DNA of 64,000 nucleotides, from contig NC_081405.1 of assembly GCF_030272615.1 (NCBI RefSeq), positions 468,398,008-468,462,007 on the forward strand, in the 5' to 3' direction. This document shows, one piece after another, positions 11,162 through 24,277 of this stretch. Under the pieces are notes generated by a model. The model saw only the letters and a program-made list of their open reading frames with translations, searched no databases and was not told the origin of the DNA. Each line of letters starts with the position of its first letter. Positions within the stretch are counted from its first letter, which is position 1. The stretch is from Cryptomeria japonica. Taxonomy: Eukaryota > Streptophyta > Pinopsida > Cupressales > Cupressaceae. Both the position numbers and the translations under genes were made by a program.

Positions 11162-13451
11162 CGGTATGGGATGACTACCGGTAGAAGAGATGTATGTGCA
11201 ACACTGCTATGGAGGATTACAAGATGTGATATCTTGGGTATCACCTTGTATTGCAGAACACCGGTAAGGTAAGGAAGATGATCTCAGGAGTCACTATACA
11301 CAAGTTAGTGCCTTACTTGTGTGATGAGATAGAAAGATGTTTGAGCGGTGGTTTGTGATGAAGAGGCATAATATCATCTGTATCACATCAACACTGGAAG
11401 ATGAACAAATCAAATATATGTCCTGAGGTTGCAGAACAATAGGACTCCCACCTGATGAAGATGCAGTCATCATGAGAAGCAATGACTGACAGTGAATGTG
11501 CTCACATCATATCACATGTGCCTGTTTGAAGAGATGCTGCACAAATAGGGAAGCCACATGAGTACATTGCAGGATGCAGAAGATAAGCTTTCACTCCACC
11601 GGTAAGTGGAGCTTATCTCCTATTATGCACTGTGTGCATAAGAGTGAAGAGGTAAAGGCAAGTACTTGAAGGCTCACACCGGATCTACCGGTGAATTGAG
11701 GGAATGCTTTAAGTACATGAAATCAGGGTTATGCATAGAGAAGGCATGTTGAGATGTCAGTACAGAGGAAGTGTGAAGTATTTGTCACCTTGACAAACTG
11801 GTAGAGGAATGAACAAAATTGATCAGGGAGAAGGTAATGCTAAGAAGATGTAGTCAGAAGTAGAATGATCCGATTTGAGATGGAGTCTTGTGAAGGTTGA
11901 TGACATGGTGTTATCAAGAGTGGTAACCGGTATGTAAGTCCACCGATAATATGGACAAGGTACAGATACAGAAGACTTCCCACTTGATGGGAATGTGCAT
12001 GCTTAGGTCCGTCATGTTTGAAGACTGGTTTGAGGGGTACACCAATAGATGAAGAAAGGTCATGACAAGGACAATTGGCAAGGTGTCATATGCCAGTAGG
12101 GTTTGTTAATCGGTAGATGAAATCGTTTATTTGAGTGTTCGGTGATGAGGCATGAATCAACAGAACAGTGTGATGAGGTGGATACCAACAATGATGCCAC
12201 AAGAGGATGAAATGACAAACGTGCATAAGGTGGTGAACTTGCATCAGATAAAGATAGAATGTACACTGATGAGGTAGGTGTAGAGTTGGTCGACATTAAT
12301 GGAAGGTCCCACAAATCACAGGACATGTTGCAGAGTGTTGTAGGGGTTTGTGGCTCGAGGTTTGAAGGAAAACTACAAGTCAACTAAGAGCAATTGAGGA
12401 GATCAAGGCAATGAAGGAAACAACATGACAGATCTTGTGTGTTTGACCAAGAGATCTGCTGTTAGGATAAAAGGTAGATCGTCAGAGATGGAAGGCGTGA
12501 TCTAGGAGGCGCGTAAATAGTGGAGCTGTGCAAGCTAGCAATTTGAAAGATCAGATAAGATAGGATCTGGTTGAATTTGGTTTGCCTCGAGGATGGTGAA
12601 GAAACCCTAATCGCCTGATTTTTTAATTGTCTTTTGGTAGGAAACTAGTCTATAAAGATGAAGGAAAAAGACATTGTGAGGTGCTGCTGTAATAGAAGAA
12701 TATTATGCTACTGCGAAGGGTGATACTTTTGCATGTAAGAGCAAATCAACCAAGTGCTTAGAAAGTATCTGAGACAAGAGGGAGAGTGGAGAGAAGAACC
12801 GGTAGTGTTCACACTAACAAAGCAGAAGTGAAGGAGGCTACAAAGAAGGTAGACAAAGAACTGGCAAAGTGTTATACCGGTGAAGAGTAGGGAGTAAGGT
12901 GGAGATCCAATAGAGTAGAAGAAGAGGATAAGTGTACCAGTAGAGTTCACTGACAGTTAAGTTGCAGAAGAGAGCATCAGAGAAGTGAGTCGGTGTAGCA
13001 GAGAAGGTATCTCAACGACAGAGTAAGACACATGACAAGGTTGCAAGATTCAATTGTAACAAGATAACTACTTATGTATTTGATGTTTATATTGTGTACA
13101 CTGAGTTGTAGCTTGGTGCTTGGGTTGGTGCCCTAAAGTCAGGGGTTGGTGCTCCTTGGGTTGGTGCCCTAAACTTTGTAACCGTGTTTTCATCGTGAGG
13201 CTGGATTGGAGCAGTATACTCCAACAACATTGCTCATCGAGGTTTTTCCCATCTTGGGTTTTCCTCGTATATGTTGGTGTTATGTGATGTCCCCTTGTGT
13301 GATTGCATTTGAGTTGGTCTCCCTACTAATCGGTAAATCTGTATTGAGTTAGATCCATTAACTGGTATGCTCACATAGGATTGAGTAAGGGAAAAGTTTG
13401 AGAACCACTGATTCACCCCCTCCCCCTCTCAGTGGTGCATTATGTCTAACA
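11132..13451 (+). repeat. 3' LTR of gag-only element
   Basis: A complete LTR of 2320 bp begins TGTTGGCATTG directly after the polypurine tract and ends TGTCTAACA. It contains many ACCGGT or CCGGT sites (for example near 11161, 11178, 11261, 11598, 11688, 11926, 12796 and 12875). Many of the matching sites in the 5' LTR are decayed to CCAG or CTGG. Confidence 0.93.
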
Positions 13452-15994
13452 TAAACATAGTGAAAATAATAATTTAATGTTGCATCCTCATTTTCTTGGC
13501 ACTTAAGAACCTTAGCAAATGATTACATGCTTTCTTTTTTCTTTTTTTACACATGTCCCACAAATTCATAATATGCACCAAAACAAATTTATAAGCTCCC
13601 ATCACAGAAAATCCCTTAAAAAGTTTGGTAACCAAGGCTTGACATAATATTTTGTTAATGAGTATCTGAACCAAGGGTGAAATGACTTAACACCTCCAAA
13701 TTCTCATCTATTGTTGAGAAATGTAGAAAAAAACCTGAGATATGTATGCAAAGTAATCATAGTTTAATTTAAAATGATCAAGCTCACAAGATAATAAGAT
13801 AATTATTAATTTACTTAACAATGCAAATAATGGCATTCGACTGATGACTAAAATTCAAACCCAGCCATGAGAGTATGCAATATTAATGTACCTTTGACAG
13901 TCAATTTCTTTTCGAGTATTTCTACTAAGATAACATGGAGAAAAATAATTGGTAGATAAAATATATAATAATGCATGCATGCTTGTATGTTTTAGTGATT
14001 GGATTTTTAACAAGGTGTATTCAAAGGTTACTTTTGAGCTACCACATGGTTCCTACGAAATATAGGTAGTTTCTCGTCTACTATTTGATAACAAGTGCAT
14101 AGTCACACCCATTTAAAATGTATTAGCTGAAAAAACAAAAAAACCTGTGTTTCCAATTTTGCTTTCACAATTAAGGTTGTTTCACTTAGAAGAAACATTA
14201 TTTGTGAACTTTAAAAAATAAATTTTGATTAAATTTCCTACCACTCTAGTGCTCATTTCTTATTCTAGTGCTTGGTTTGAGGCATAATCTTGGGGCTTCT
14301 TACAATTTGTCTTAGGTAGAATGGTTAAATATTTACATTTACTAGTAGACTATGGAGGTTTAAAAGAATTATTGTGTTCTAGTTTTGTGAGATATATTCC
14401 ATTTTTATAAATTTAAGTTTAAGTGCTACATTTAATCTAAAGTTTGCATATTAAAATATTTACATTTGTAGTCAAAACTTGTGCATGATTTATTCAACAA
14501 GAAAAAATAATATCTTCTCCTTTTTTGTAAATTTATTATTCAGCTCTAATTACAATTGTAGTTGAAGACATTGTTTATTTTACCATTATTTATTTGGGTA
14601 ATTGAATATTTAATTTTGTATTGTACATATATCATGTGATTGCATATTGTACTACTTTTTAAATTGTTTTTGCTATTGCTGGCACCATTTTTCAAATAGG
14701 CACAAAATAGCATTAGAATGCCATGAAACCACTAAAAATAGATACAAACATTAGATGTTGTGGTTGCCACTTCCCTACTATACACATGTATGCATTTTAT
14801 TCCATTTCTCTGATTGTATCAACACATACAAATAGAATATCCAATCTTGCCTTTTATGAAATGAGCTCCAAAACTTTAGTTTTATATGAGAGTTGTGTTT
14901 TTTACTATTTGTAATGGTTTCCTATTGTTTCAATGCCCATTTTGATATGCTTGGAAGTAATAGGAAGTGTGCTTGGATTGAATCACAACTTTCACACTTT
15001 TTTATGACATGGGTATGAAAAAATTACCCATAGTCTACATTTAACAACAAAATACTACTGATTTGATTGATTAACCAATTATGAAATTTTGATTTTTAAA
15101 ATTTTCAAATAACAAAAAATTAAATCAAATTCTTATTATTTTCAATCTTTTTGGTGCCTCAATAAGAGATCTTGAAGAATTTGGCAATTTAATTGAATGC
15201 AATTAACACATGTTTTCACCAAATTCATATCTAATACTTGGAAAAATTCATCAATATTTATTCTTATTATAGATACATAAAATGGGTTGCTATAGAAGCA
15301 TTGTACAACAACTACAACTACAATAAGAAATTTACTTTCAAACTAATACATAAAAAAGTGAAGCAAAACTTCACTACAAGCAACTCGGTCTCCACACAAA
15401 TGACACAACCTAAAAAACACCAAAATAACAATACACTTATGCTAGAAAGATAATGGAATAGATGATGAATAATAAAAGGGTTGTTTAGCAATACAAAATC
15501 ACACCCCAAACTCCAAAATGCAATTTGTAGCCATTTTAACAAACACTTATCTTGCAATTTGCAACATACAAATAACATGTAAGCTAATAACATAAAATTC
15601 CTTATGCATGATCCAACCTTTGTGTGAGAATGTATGCAAGGACAAAAAGGTTCCATCCTTTGATCCAAATTAATTAATGGGTTTTCATTCATTAACTACA
15701 ACCTCTAGTGGGTTTTTGTTCAAGAAAGGTATGAAGAACACTAGTGCTCTCCAAAAGTTTTTTCACAACCAAAATGAGACCAAAAGATGAATTTATTGCT
15801 TTTATATGATTCATGCTAAAATTGGGTGCCCAAAAATTCCACACCAATATACAAGAGGGAAATTAATTTAAAATTGTAGTAGAACCCACTTTGTAATCGA
15901 CCTCTGAACTTGTGAATAAACCACTACCCAAGAATTCTCTAGATAATGTCATAAGTCATGCCCACAGATTTTAACACCCCATTGAACTTGAAAT
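13452..15994. other. unassigned AT-rich DNA
   Basis: I found no gene. Frames at 13474-13674, 14723-14914 and 15318-15692 are AT-rich and hydrophobic with no motif. This may be pre-insertion background or a very old repeat. Confidence 0.4.
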
Positions 15995-17587
15995 TGTGTG
16001 CTGGAAATGTGGGATCAACCTACATTGCAAGGAAAACAACTCAAACACACACATGGAACATTGCATTAGAGGTTAGAAATCAACAAAACAAGTTAGTGAA
16101 TCTAAACTCTTTAAAATCATTCCATGCTCCTCTATCTCTAAAGATCCTCAAGATTCAAGGTGGCTCTCACTTGGAAGAGCACTTGATATCTTGGATGACA
16201 ACCTAGAGAACGAGATTTAAATGATACTAGGATCAAAATGAATGAAACTAAGATCCTAATGAATGCTAAGATGATGGATGAGAGCTAGGATGCAAGATGC
16301 AAGACTAAATGCTCAAGATGACGAAGATAATGAAACTAGATTGATTCCAAATTAAAGATTAAATGATACTAGATGAGTTAATTAAGCTATCAAAAGATAT
16401 GCATTTAAACTAGATGATGTCCTAAAACATGATGCAAATTCTAAATGCTATAATGCTAATGTTAATGCTTGAAGATGACCTGAATGAGCTCCTTAACCTG
16501 CAAAATGACTATAATTTAGATACACAAAGAGATTGAATTCTTTTGAAGAAGGAAAGGGCTCTATTTATAGGGAAAATAGAGAAATGGATGGTTAAGATTG
16601 AGTAATCTCAACAAGGGCTAGGATTGAAAGTTGTCAATCCATTTGAGGGATTCAATCTAATCCCAGGTTGACAAATGTCACCTTGAGAGGGCTTGAGGGG
16701 AGATGTAAGAGGCATTAAATGCCGGAGGTGACATGGTGGCTACCTTAGGAGGTAAGGTTGTGGTTGGGTTAATGGATAACCAATGGATAAAGCCTTTACC
16801 CAAAGGGTAAAATCTCGTGCAAGGGTCAATAGGATAACTAGGTTCAAAGCCATGAATGCTTGATGAGACCCTTGGGTTAGATGAGGGTTAAGTTAGAGAA
16901 AAGGTCTCTAACCATGAGGGAACGTTGACTTGACCATTGATGGTTAATAGGACTTTGGGGGACAAATTTGTAAGAGTCTTTCCAAATTTGGGGAACTCAA
17001 CAAGTTAATTTGTTGAAGAAATGAAGCCTTTAATGCATTTAGAAGACTTTCTTCCAAACTTGAGAAGTGACCTCTTGAAATTTAGGGAAAGGACACGATT
17101 AGGATAGGATTAGGAGGTTTCTAGAAGGATAATTAGGGAGCAAGTGGGAGATGTAGGATTTTACAAGTGGGTGAGGAAAAATAGGATTTAATTAAAATAA
17201 AATTGATTTATTTCAATTGTTGGTTGCAACTTGCATTTGATAGATTTAAATAAATATTGATTTATTTAAATGTGAATTTTGAATTTTGCAAGTGGGGGGA
17301 TTTATAAAGAAATTTTGATTTATTTATTTGCAAAGGGGGTTTTAATTAAATGTGGATTTAATTAAAAGAGGAAAGGGGATAAATGGAGATTTTTAATTAA
17401 ATGTGAATTTAATTAAAAGGCTTAGATAGAAGAAGGGAAATATTAATCAAATCTTTAATTTGATTAATAGGATAATTAGAAGAATAGGGATATTAATTAT
17501 ATCTTAATTTAATTAATTGGAAGAATTAAGGATAATTAAATGAATAAAATTCACTTAATTTGTTGTGGAACTTTTAGGTATCTACAT
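15995..17587 (-). repeat. 3' LTR of Tat element (left edge tentative)
   Basis: The minus-strand LTR starts TGTAGATACC at 17587, immediately after a polypurine tract. A TATAAATAG on the minus strand at about 16561-16569 fits its promoter. The distal end is not fixed by a second LTR. I place it at ...CCAGCACACA (15995) only because it gives a CA end at a plausible length. Confidence 0.6.
16561..16569 (-). promoter_or_regulatory. TATA box in Tat LTR
   Basis: The minus strand reads CCCTATAAATAGAGCCC, a near-consensus plant TATA box inside the LTR about 1 kb from its start. It would separate U3 from R. Confidence 0.6.
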
Positions 17588-17601
17588 TTTGCCCCTCTTT
17601 A
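17588..17601 (-). other. polypurine tract of Tat element
   Basis: The minus strand reads AAAGAGGGGCAAAA directly before TGTAGATACC. GAGGGGCAAAA before TGTAGA is a common plus-strand primer form in plant Ty3 elements. Confidence 0.8.
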
Positions 17602-17651
17602 AGTCGACGTGTGACCACAAGTTGATTCAAAGAAAACACTCAATTTGTCAC

Positions 17652-18025
17652 CAAATTTTTTCGATATGATGTCGCCAAAGTTGTCGATATGATGCCGCAG
17701 ATATAAAAAGTTGATTTCGATATGATACATTGATATGAATTTGTCGATATGAAGCTGATATGAGACTGATAGCATTTCGACATGATACACTGATATGGAA
17801 TTGATTGGTCGATATGGAGCTGATATGAGACTGATATGGAGATTCGATATGATAATGTTGTCGTCAAAATTGTCGATATGATGCCCCAGATATGAAGAAT
17901 TGATTTGATATGAGATTGATGTTGAAATTGATGTCGAGATTCGATATGATGCCCCAGATATGAAGAATTGAATCGATATGAAACTGATATAAAATTGATA
18001 TGGAGATTTGATATGATAATGCCCC
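17652..18025 (-). repeat. tandem repeat in 3' UTR of Tat element
   Basis: Irregular units of ~65-80 bp are built on TCGATATGAT. The clearest pair, CGATATGATGCCCCAGATAT, recurs 68 bp apart at about 17874 and 17942. Minus-strand frames at 17599-18055 are translations of this repeat. Tat and Ogre elements are known for tandem arrays in untranslated regions. Confidence 0.85.
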
Positions 18026-18173
18026 CTCGAGAGATTGTTCATGCACTAAAGGCATGAATGATCTCTTGAATGAAAAAGAAAGCTATTTGAAAGATAGAAG
18101 AGTGAATAGTTGATGACATGCATGGGTTTGATAAGATTGATTCGATTGATAAGATTGATCAGATTGAGATTAA

Positions 18174-18505
18174 GTCTAGTTTTAGGAATGACACCTCCTG
18201 TATAAGAAAAAGATGATCAAAACGTCTGGTTTTAGGAATGATATATCCTGTATAAGACATGATCAAAATGTTTGATTTCAGGAAGATACATCATGTATAA
18301 GACATGATAGAATGGATCAGATGAAATAGATTGATAGAATTGATAAGATTGGGATCAAGTCTGGATTCAGGAATGACACCTCCTGTATAAGACAAAGATG
18401 ATCAAAAGCGTCTAGTTTTAGGAATGATATATCCTGTATAAGACTTGATCAAAATGTTTGGTTTTAGGAAAAATACATCTTGTATAAGACATGATAGATG
18501 AGATT
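18174..18505 (-). repeat. higher-order repeat in 3' UTR of Tat element
   Basis: A ~60-bp unit with TTTTAGGAATGA and TCCTGTATAAGAC recurs three times in a block, and the block recurs: first at about 18174-18330, then at 18357-18505. The first, second and third units in one block match those in the other, so this is a ~185-bp higher-order repeat. Related units occur in the leader of the plus-strand Tat element at 54632-54740. Confidence 0.85.
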
Positions 18506-19911
18506 TGGATGAATGATGAAGATATGAAAGTGAAGAAAGATTCCATGATGATGCGAAGGATGCAATGATGAATGTGACTAGATGATGATGATGAGATGTA
18601 TCTTGAAAATGAGATGTATGCTGATAATGATATGTGTGATATGATAATGATATGAAATATAATGCACTTACAATGATATGGAAATGATTATGATATGGCA
18701 TGAAAATATGACTATAATGTGATATGATAATGCAATCAAATGCAATTTTAAAATGATAATGCGAATGCACCTAAATGTAACATTAACAAGATAATGATGT
18801 GCAATCTTTTAGATGATAATGATGTGCAACCTAATGCAAGATTAACATGATATGATAATGAAATAAAATGATACTAATGTAAGAGGATATGGTAATGAAA
18901 TGATACTAATTAACATGATAATGCACCTAATGCAAAGTTTAATATACATTCTTGTTCTCAATGTTGTCATCTGTTTTTTATCAAAGTGCCAGTGCTTCCA
19001 TTGTTTTCATCATCGGGCCTTGATTTGTTGAAAGTTGATATAAGTGTCATGGTATAATTGAACCATAATGACCTAAGTATAACTTACATGGATTTTGATA
19101 TTGCAAGATGACACAGGCATCGAGGTATAATTAAACCAAGACGACCCAAGTGTTTCTTGTGTAAAACAGACAAGAGTTAACCTTTGTCCCATACAAATCC
19201 GAAATGTCTTCAGTGATATGTCGCCTGATCACGTTGTAAGACAAGTTGGTATAGTAGAAGGTTCCACTCCCAAACAATAGACAAAGAAAACATCACATTC
19301 CATCCTTGCTTCTCTAGTCCTAAGACATCCTTGAGCTGCTTAGGAGATATGATAAGCAAAAAAATAAACAACCATATGTAAGCATGCATGCTATTTGAAA
19401 AGTATTCTTGTCAAAATAAAACATCTTGCAAATAAATCCTTTTGTCCAATTCAAATAAGTGCAATCCTTGATGTTTAGCCTTCTTGCTTTGTTGTGGTCA
19501 CTGTTGGTTGTATTGATCTTTGTTGTTTTTCTACGTGTTTGGTCTGATGCCTAAAAACCCTTAAGGCAAAATGCCCTGAGCTAGGTTAGGATTTTGCCTC
19601 TTGATGTTGATACTACTTCAATATGGATATTTACACTGAGCACCAAGCCATGGTAGGATATGATAGAGATAATTGTTTAGATGATCAAGGATAGTGACTA
19701 TGCTGAGTATGTACAGGATTGATAAGCATTAGTTGAAGTGTTCTACAATGGCTATGGGCTTAGATTGGATGGATAAAAGATATGATGCGAGTATTGATAG
19801 ATAGAGGAGTTGTTCTCTCACAAATAGCACCTGTTGCCAAGTTTTCACCATTTGTTTTTATTGCACTTTTTGATTTTTTTTTTTTTTTACTTGATCCGTG
19901 CATTAGACGAC
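18506..19911 (-). other. 3' UTR of Tat element, no gene
   Basis: This lies between the end of integrase and the tandem repeats. It is rich in ATGATAATG-type simple sequence (18520-18950) and has one long T run near 19866. No coding frame is supported. Confidence 0.6.
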
Positions 19912-22900
19912 TCAAGTGTAGAACTTATTTAAATGGATGTTGTTGGTTGGTTTCATCAAGCACATACTCTTCTGAAGTTGACAACTGATATGCTCCTGAT
20001 CCATAAGTTGATATGATGACAAAAGGTCCCAACTAGTTAGGTTCAAATTTCCCCTTCTTTTCCCGATCTTGTTGATTTCTGGGATTTTCTTTTAGGACTA
20101 GATCACTGATTTTGAATACCCTTGGGATCACCTTGTGAATGTAACCTCTACACATTCTTTGTTGATATGCCTTGAGATGATCAGAGGCATGTTGGCAAGG
20201 TTCATCAAGCAACTCTAGCTCTTGCAACCTGTTGACTCGATATTCCTCATCTGGAATGAGGCCTTTCAAGGATACTCGAAGTGATGGAATATCTACCTCA
20301 ATAGGTAGGATAACTTCTGATCCATACACCAATGAGTATGGTGTAGCTACTGTGGGTCTGTAGATACTCATTCTGTAGGCCCAAAGTGCAGGGTTGAGAT
20401 GGACATGCTAGACTTTATCAACATCATTCACTATCTTTTTGAGGATTTTCAAGATTGTCTTGTTTGAGGCCTCTTCTTGGCCATTCCCTTGTGGATAATA
20501 ATGTGTCAAAAAGAAATGTTGGATATGGAATCGCTCACAAATCTCTTGGACATCTTGATTTTTGAAAGGTATTCCATTATCTGTGATAATGGAGCTAGGG
20601 ATGTTGTACCGACATATGAGGTATTTCAAAATGAAGGAAGCTATCTATTTGTCGGTTACTGTAGTCAATGGAAGTGCCTCAATCCACTTTGTGAAGTACT
20701 CAGTGGCTGTGATGATAAAATTGTGTCCATTTGATGAGGAAGGATGAATCTTTCCCACTAGGTCGAGTCCCCATTGACAGAAAGGCCAAGATGTAGTGAA
20801 TGGTTGCAACTCCTGTGTTGATGCATGTATGACATTACCATGAATTTGGCACTTAGGAAATTTCCTAGCAAATATATAGGACTCTCTCTCCATTATCGGC
20901 CAGTAATATCCCATCCTCAAAAGATTCTTGGCAACAACAAGATCACTTGAATGCGTACCACAAATACCTTCATGAAAATCATGTGAGGCGGAGTCAGATT
21001 CGTTACAATCAAGTCATCGAAGAAGAGTACCATCAAGACCTCAACTATAAAGTGTCAACGGTTAAGGTGTAGCGGGTTGCTTGTCAGATAAAGCTTCGAT
21101 TTTGGTTACGAGATAGGTCTGGTGGGAGGGTATTGTCTTTGAGATAGTCATAGATCTTCTCGTATAGAGGGGAATTAGAACTGGCCAGGGCATAGATGAC
21201 TTGGGATGTTGAATTTTCATAGGCCAGGCAAAACAATTACTCCACCAGGAATTTATAATGATTCTATTTATCTAGAATTTGTAGAAGCGAGGCAATAGTG
21301 GCCATTGCATTAACAACCCTATTGTCTAGCCTTGGAATCTTCTCAAAGGTGATGTGTACAAAGTACTTTTTAAAATCTTCCACCATGTGTTTGTAAGGAA
21401 TGAGCTTATCATCTTTTGTCTAATAGTTATCATTGATCTGATTGATAAATAATTTAGAATCTACATAGACTTTCAATTCTGTGATTCTCCATTCCATGAC
21501 TACTTTGATACCTATCACTAGAGCTTCATACTCAACAATGTTATTGGTGCATGGGAACATCAACCTGTATGATCTTGGAATTGTGTGTCCTCCTAGAGTG
21601 ACAAATAGGATGTCGACACCTGATCCATGTTGTGTATAGGATCCATCAAAGTATAGGGTCCATTGCTTGGGTGTGATAGTGAGCACATCCATATCTGGAA
21701 ATTCCACTTGTAGTGGGTGTTGGTCTGAGAGTGGTGCTTCTACCAGTTGATCTGCAACTGCTTGTTCTTTGATGGCTCGCCATTCCATGTATTTAATGTC
21801 AAACTCACTCAGGATCATGACCCATTTAGCTAACCTCCTTGTGAGAGCGTCTTTGCTAAGTAGATATTTTAGTGGGTCGATCTTTGCCACTAGCTTGATT
21901 GTGTGGGATAGCATGTAGTGGCAAAATTTTTGAGAGGTGAACACCACTGCTAAACAGGCGTTTTCAATGAATGTATAGTTGAGTTCATATCCATTCAAAT
22001 TCATGTTGCTATAGTAGATAACCCTTTCTTTTCATGTTGGATCTTCTTGTGTTAGCAGCGCCCCTAGTGACACTTCAGTTGCTGATATATAGAGGATGAG
22101 TGGTTTGCTTGCTATTGGTGGTACCAAAATTGGTAGATTCATCAGATATTGTTTGAGCTGGTGGAATGATTCTGCACATTTGTCTTCCCATCTGAAAGGT
22201 ACATTCTTATGAAGCAGATGATTGAATGGGAGATATTTCTCGACTAATTGAGCAACGAATCGTCTGATGGATTGTAGCCTGCCTTGAAGAGATTGTAGTT
22301 GGTTAATGTTTTTAAGAGGTGGCATCTCCATAATAGCTTGAACCATTGTTGGATCCACCTGGATTCCTTTTTCTGATACAATGTATCCCAAAATTTTTCT
22401 GGATGTGACTTCGAAAACACACATTTTAGGATTCAATCTAACATTGAATTGTTCAAGTCTTTGAAATATTTTATCCAGGATGTCTAGGTGTTTTGCTCTT
22501 GTGAATGATTTGGCTAGAAAATCATCTATGCAATCTTCCATAAAAGTGTGCATCATGTCGTGGAAGATTGTTGTCATGGCCCTCTAATAAGTTGCACCAG
22601 CATTTTTCAAGCCAAAAGGTATGACATTCCAGCAGTATGTACCCCACAGACATGTGAATGCAGTTTTATCTTGACCTTATGGGGTTATCTTGATTTGGTT
22701 GTAGCCAAAAAATCCATCCATGAGGGATAACATAGCATTTCCTTCCATTAGATCAACAATGGTGTCGATGCTTGGAAAAGGAAAGTCATCCTTCGGACAA
22801 GCTTTGTTGAGATCTCTGAAGTCTATAGAAATCCTAATGCTTTTATTCGGTTTAGAATCTAGCACAATGTTAGAGATCCATTCCACATAATTGATGGGTC

Positions 22901-23390
22901 AGATGAATCCTACATCAAGTAACTCCTTTAGCTCTGCTTTTACCAAGATGGCCACATGTGGGTTCATCTTCCTTAATTTATGTTTGACAGGTTTAGCTCC
23001 AGGAGAAATGGACAAGTGATGCATGATGAGATTTGGATCTACCCTCGACATGTATGCATAAGACCAAGCAAAATTGATTTGCTTCTCCTTGAAGAGTTTG
23101 ACAAAGTCCGATTTTTCCTTTTTTGTGAGCAATTCTGCCAGATGTACGGTTCGTGTTGCTGCTTCAGTGTCAATATTTATTGATTGAGTTGGCTCAATCA
23201 AGATTGGTGACCTCTCCTGGTAATGTTCAGGAAGAGTGTCAAGTCTCCCATCTTTAGGTGCCTCAAAGAGGTTCTCACTGTTAGATGCATCATTTGTTTT
23301 TTCTTTTTTTTGATCTAATACTGCCATTAAATGGTTTTCACCATTAGATCGATTTTTCATTTTGCTCATTTTGTGTTTCCTAGTACTCAA
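19912..23390 (-). pseudogene. Ty3/Tat pol: RT, RNase H, aRNase H, integrase
   Basis: This encoded the enzymes that copy and insert the element. The minus strand shows a region before RT (23390-22899); RT with SIRISIDFRDLNKACPKDDFP (split: SIRISIDFRDLNK, ACPKDDFP) at about 22830; and a degraded catalytic box, DCIDDFLAKS, near 22540 where YxDD-like residues are expected. An RNase H follows at about 22030-21840. A second RNase H starts at WTLYFDGSYTQHGSG near 21660. The integrase core lies at 20920-20408 (WGLDLVG, TDNGIPF) and the C-terminus runs to 19912. Several stops (TAG near 22590 and 21420, TGA near 22900) and a scrambled section at 20930-21400 with the integrase zinc region unreadable show long decay. 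Confidence 0.85.
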
Positions 23391-23497
23391 AATGTAGATT
23401 TAAATATTCTCCAAGCTCACATTCCAAAGGGAGTTATATAACTCTACTAGGAAGGGTGGGTTTCCTAGAAAAATCAAATCTTTGCTAAAATAAACAA

Positions 23498-24277
23498 ATG
23501 AGCTATCAAAATTCTTTGTGGGTTGATTCTCTCTTTGACAATATTGGTGATGCTATTGGGAGTTTCATTATAGTGGATAATGATTCCTTTGAGCTTTATC
23601 ATACTACTTTTGCTTGCATTTTGGTGGAGCTAGATGTATCTAAGGGACTACCAACTGAGATTGCCATTAATTCCTTTTTTGGTAGCTGGGTCCAAACTTT
23701 GGATTACGAAGGTATTCCTTTCAGGTTTCGTAGATGCTTTAAAACCAACCATGTGGCTGGGAATTGTGGGCTTGAGAAGAAAAATCCTATGGCCTCATGG
23801 TGGTCGGGGGCCTCATTCCAACATTACATGGTAAAGAAATCTTTGGACTCTTTAAAAGAGTTGTTGGACGCTATTGTTTCTACTATGACTAGTTCAAATT
23901 CTTTAATGGCTAAGACAATTTTTTTGGATGCCACAAAGGATGTTTTTGTGATTAAAGATGTTTTGATACAGGATGCTGCTGTCTCTTCTGCTGAAAATGG
24001 TTTGTTGTCTCTTACCCCGCTGGCTGCTTCACTATGTGTTGACACAACTATTGCTCCATCTGCTGGATGTGGTCCTATGTGCGTGACGGTTTTTTCTCCC
24101 TCTATTGATGCTCTTTCTTCCAATCCAGATAGATTGGTGCTGGGATCTTTGGATTGGTTTGTTGCGGTAGCTAAAGTTGAAGAAGGATGGATTACTATAA
24201 AGGGGAATCATTCAAAGATGTCCAAGCCTTCTTTTGATATGACTCTTCGTTCCCACAAGGCCAGTTGTAAATCTTGA
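23498..24277 (+). pseudogene. LINE ORF1 C-terminal part (DUF4283 / zinc knuckle)
   Basis: Plant L1 ORF1 is an RNA-binding protein. The frame starts inside the target duplication, so its Met is fortuitous, and it is open for 259 codons. It includes the DUF4283-type stretch WVQTLDYEGIPFRFRRC, a degenerate knuckle CFKTNHVAGNCG and a C-terminal PSFDMTLRSHK tail typical of plant LINE ORF1. The N-terminal half of ORF1 is missing. The uninterrupted frame indicates a fairly recent insertion. Confidence 0.75.

Larger units (their letters stand above)
5787..13451 (+). mobile_element. gag-only LTR retrotransposon (TR-GAG type)
   Basis: The layout is LTR, primer site, a ~2-kb gag reading region, a ~1-kb non-coding tail, polypurine tract and LTR. 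No protease, integrase, reverse transcriptase or RNase H motif occurs in the ~3.1-kb interior, so the element depended on enzymes from another element. The gag type, tRNA-iMet primer site and LTR ends TG..CA place it with Copia. The 5' LTR lacks its first ~75-80 bp relative to the 3' copy, so no target-site duplication can be checked. Terminal-repeat elements with only GAG (TR-GAG) are a known non-autonomous plant class, and this fits them. Confidence 0.85.
15995..23392 (-). mobile_element. Ty3 element, Tat lineage, 3' portion
   Basis: Read on the minus strand, the order is reverse transcriptase, RNase H, a second RNase H domain, integrase, a long repeat-bearing 3' UTR, polypurine tract, 3' LTR. 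The second RNase H (archaeal type) is the hallmark of the Tat branch, which includes Ogre. The 5' part (gag, protease, 5' LTR) is not present to the right, because a chromovirus inserted at 23393. The missing part may lie beyond the window. Confidence 0.85.

Noticed and set aside
15318-15692. 124-codon minus-strand frame, Cys-rich and hydrophobic
   Set aside because: The sequence is AT-rich with low-complexity composition and no domain; it is most likely chance.
17599-18055. Three overlapping minus-strand frames rich in Ser, Ile and Tyr
   Set aside because: They arise from the TCGATATGAT tandem repeat in the Tat 3' UTR.
17652-18505. CRISPR-like array
   Set aside because: Repeats are degenerate, direct and spacerless, and lie in a plant retrotransposon UTR.
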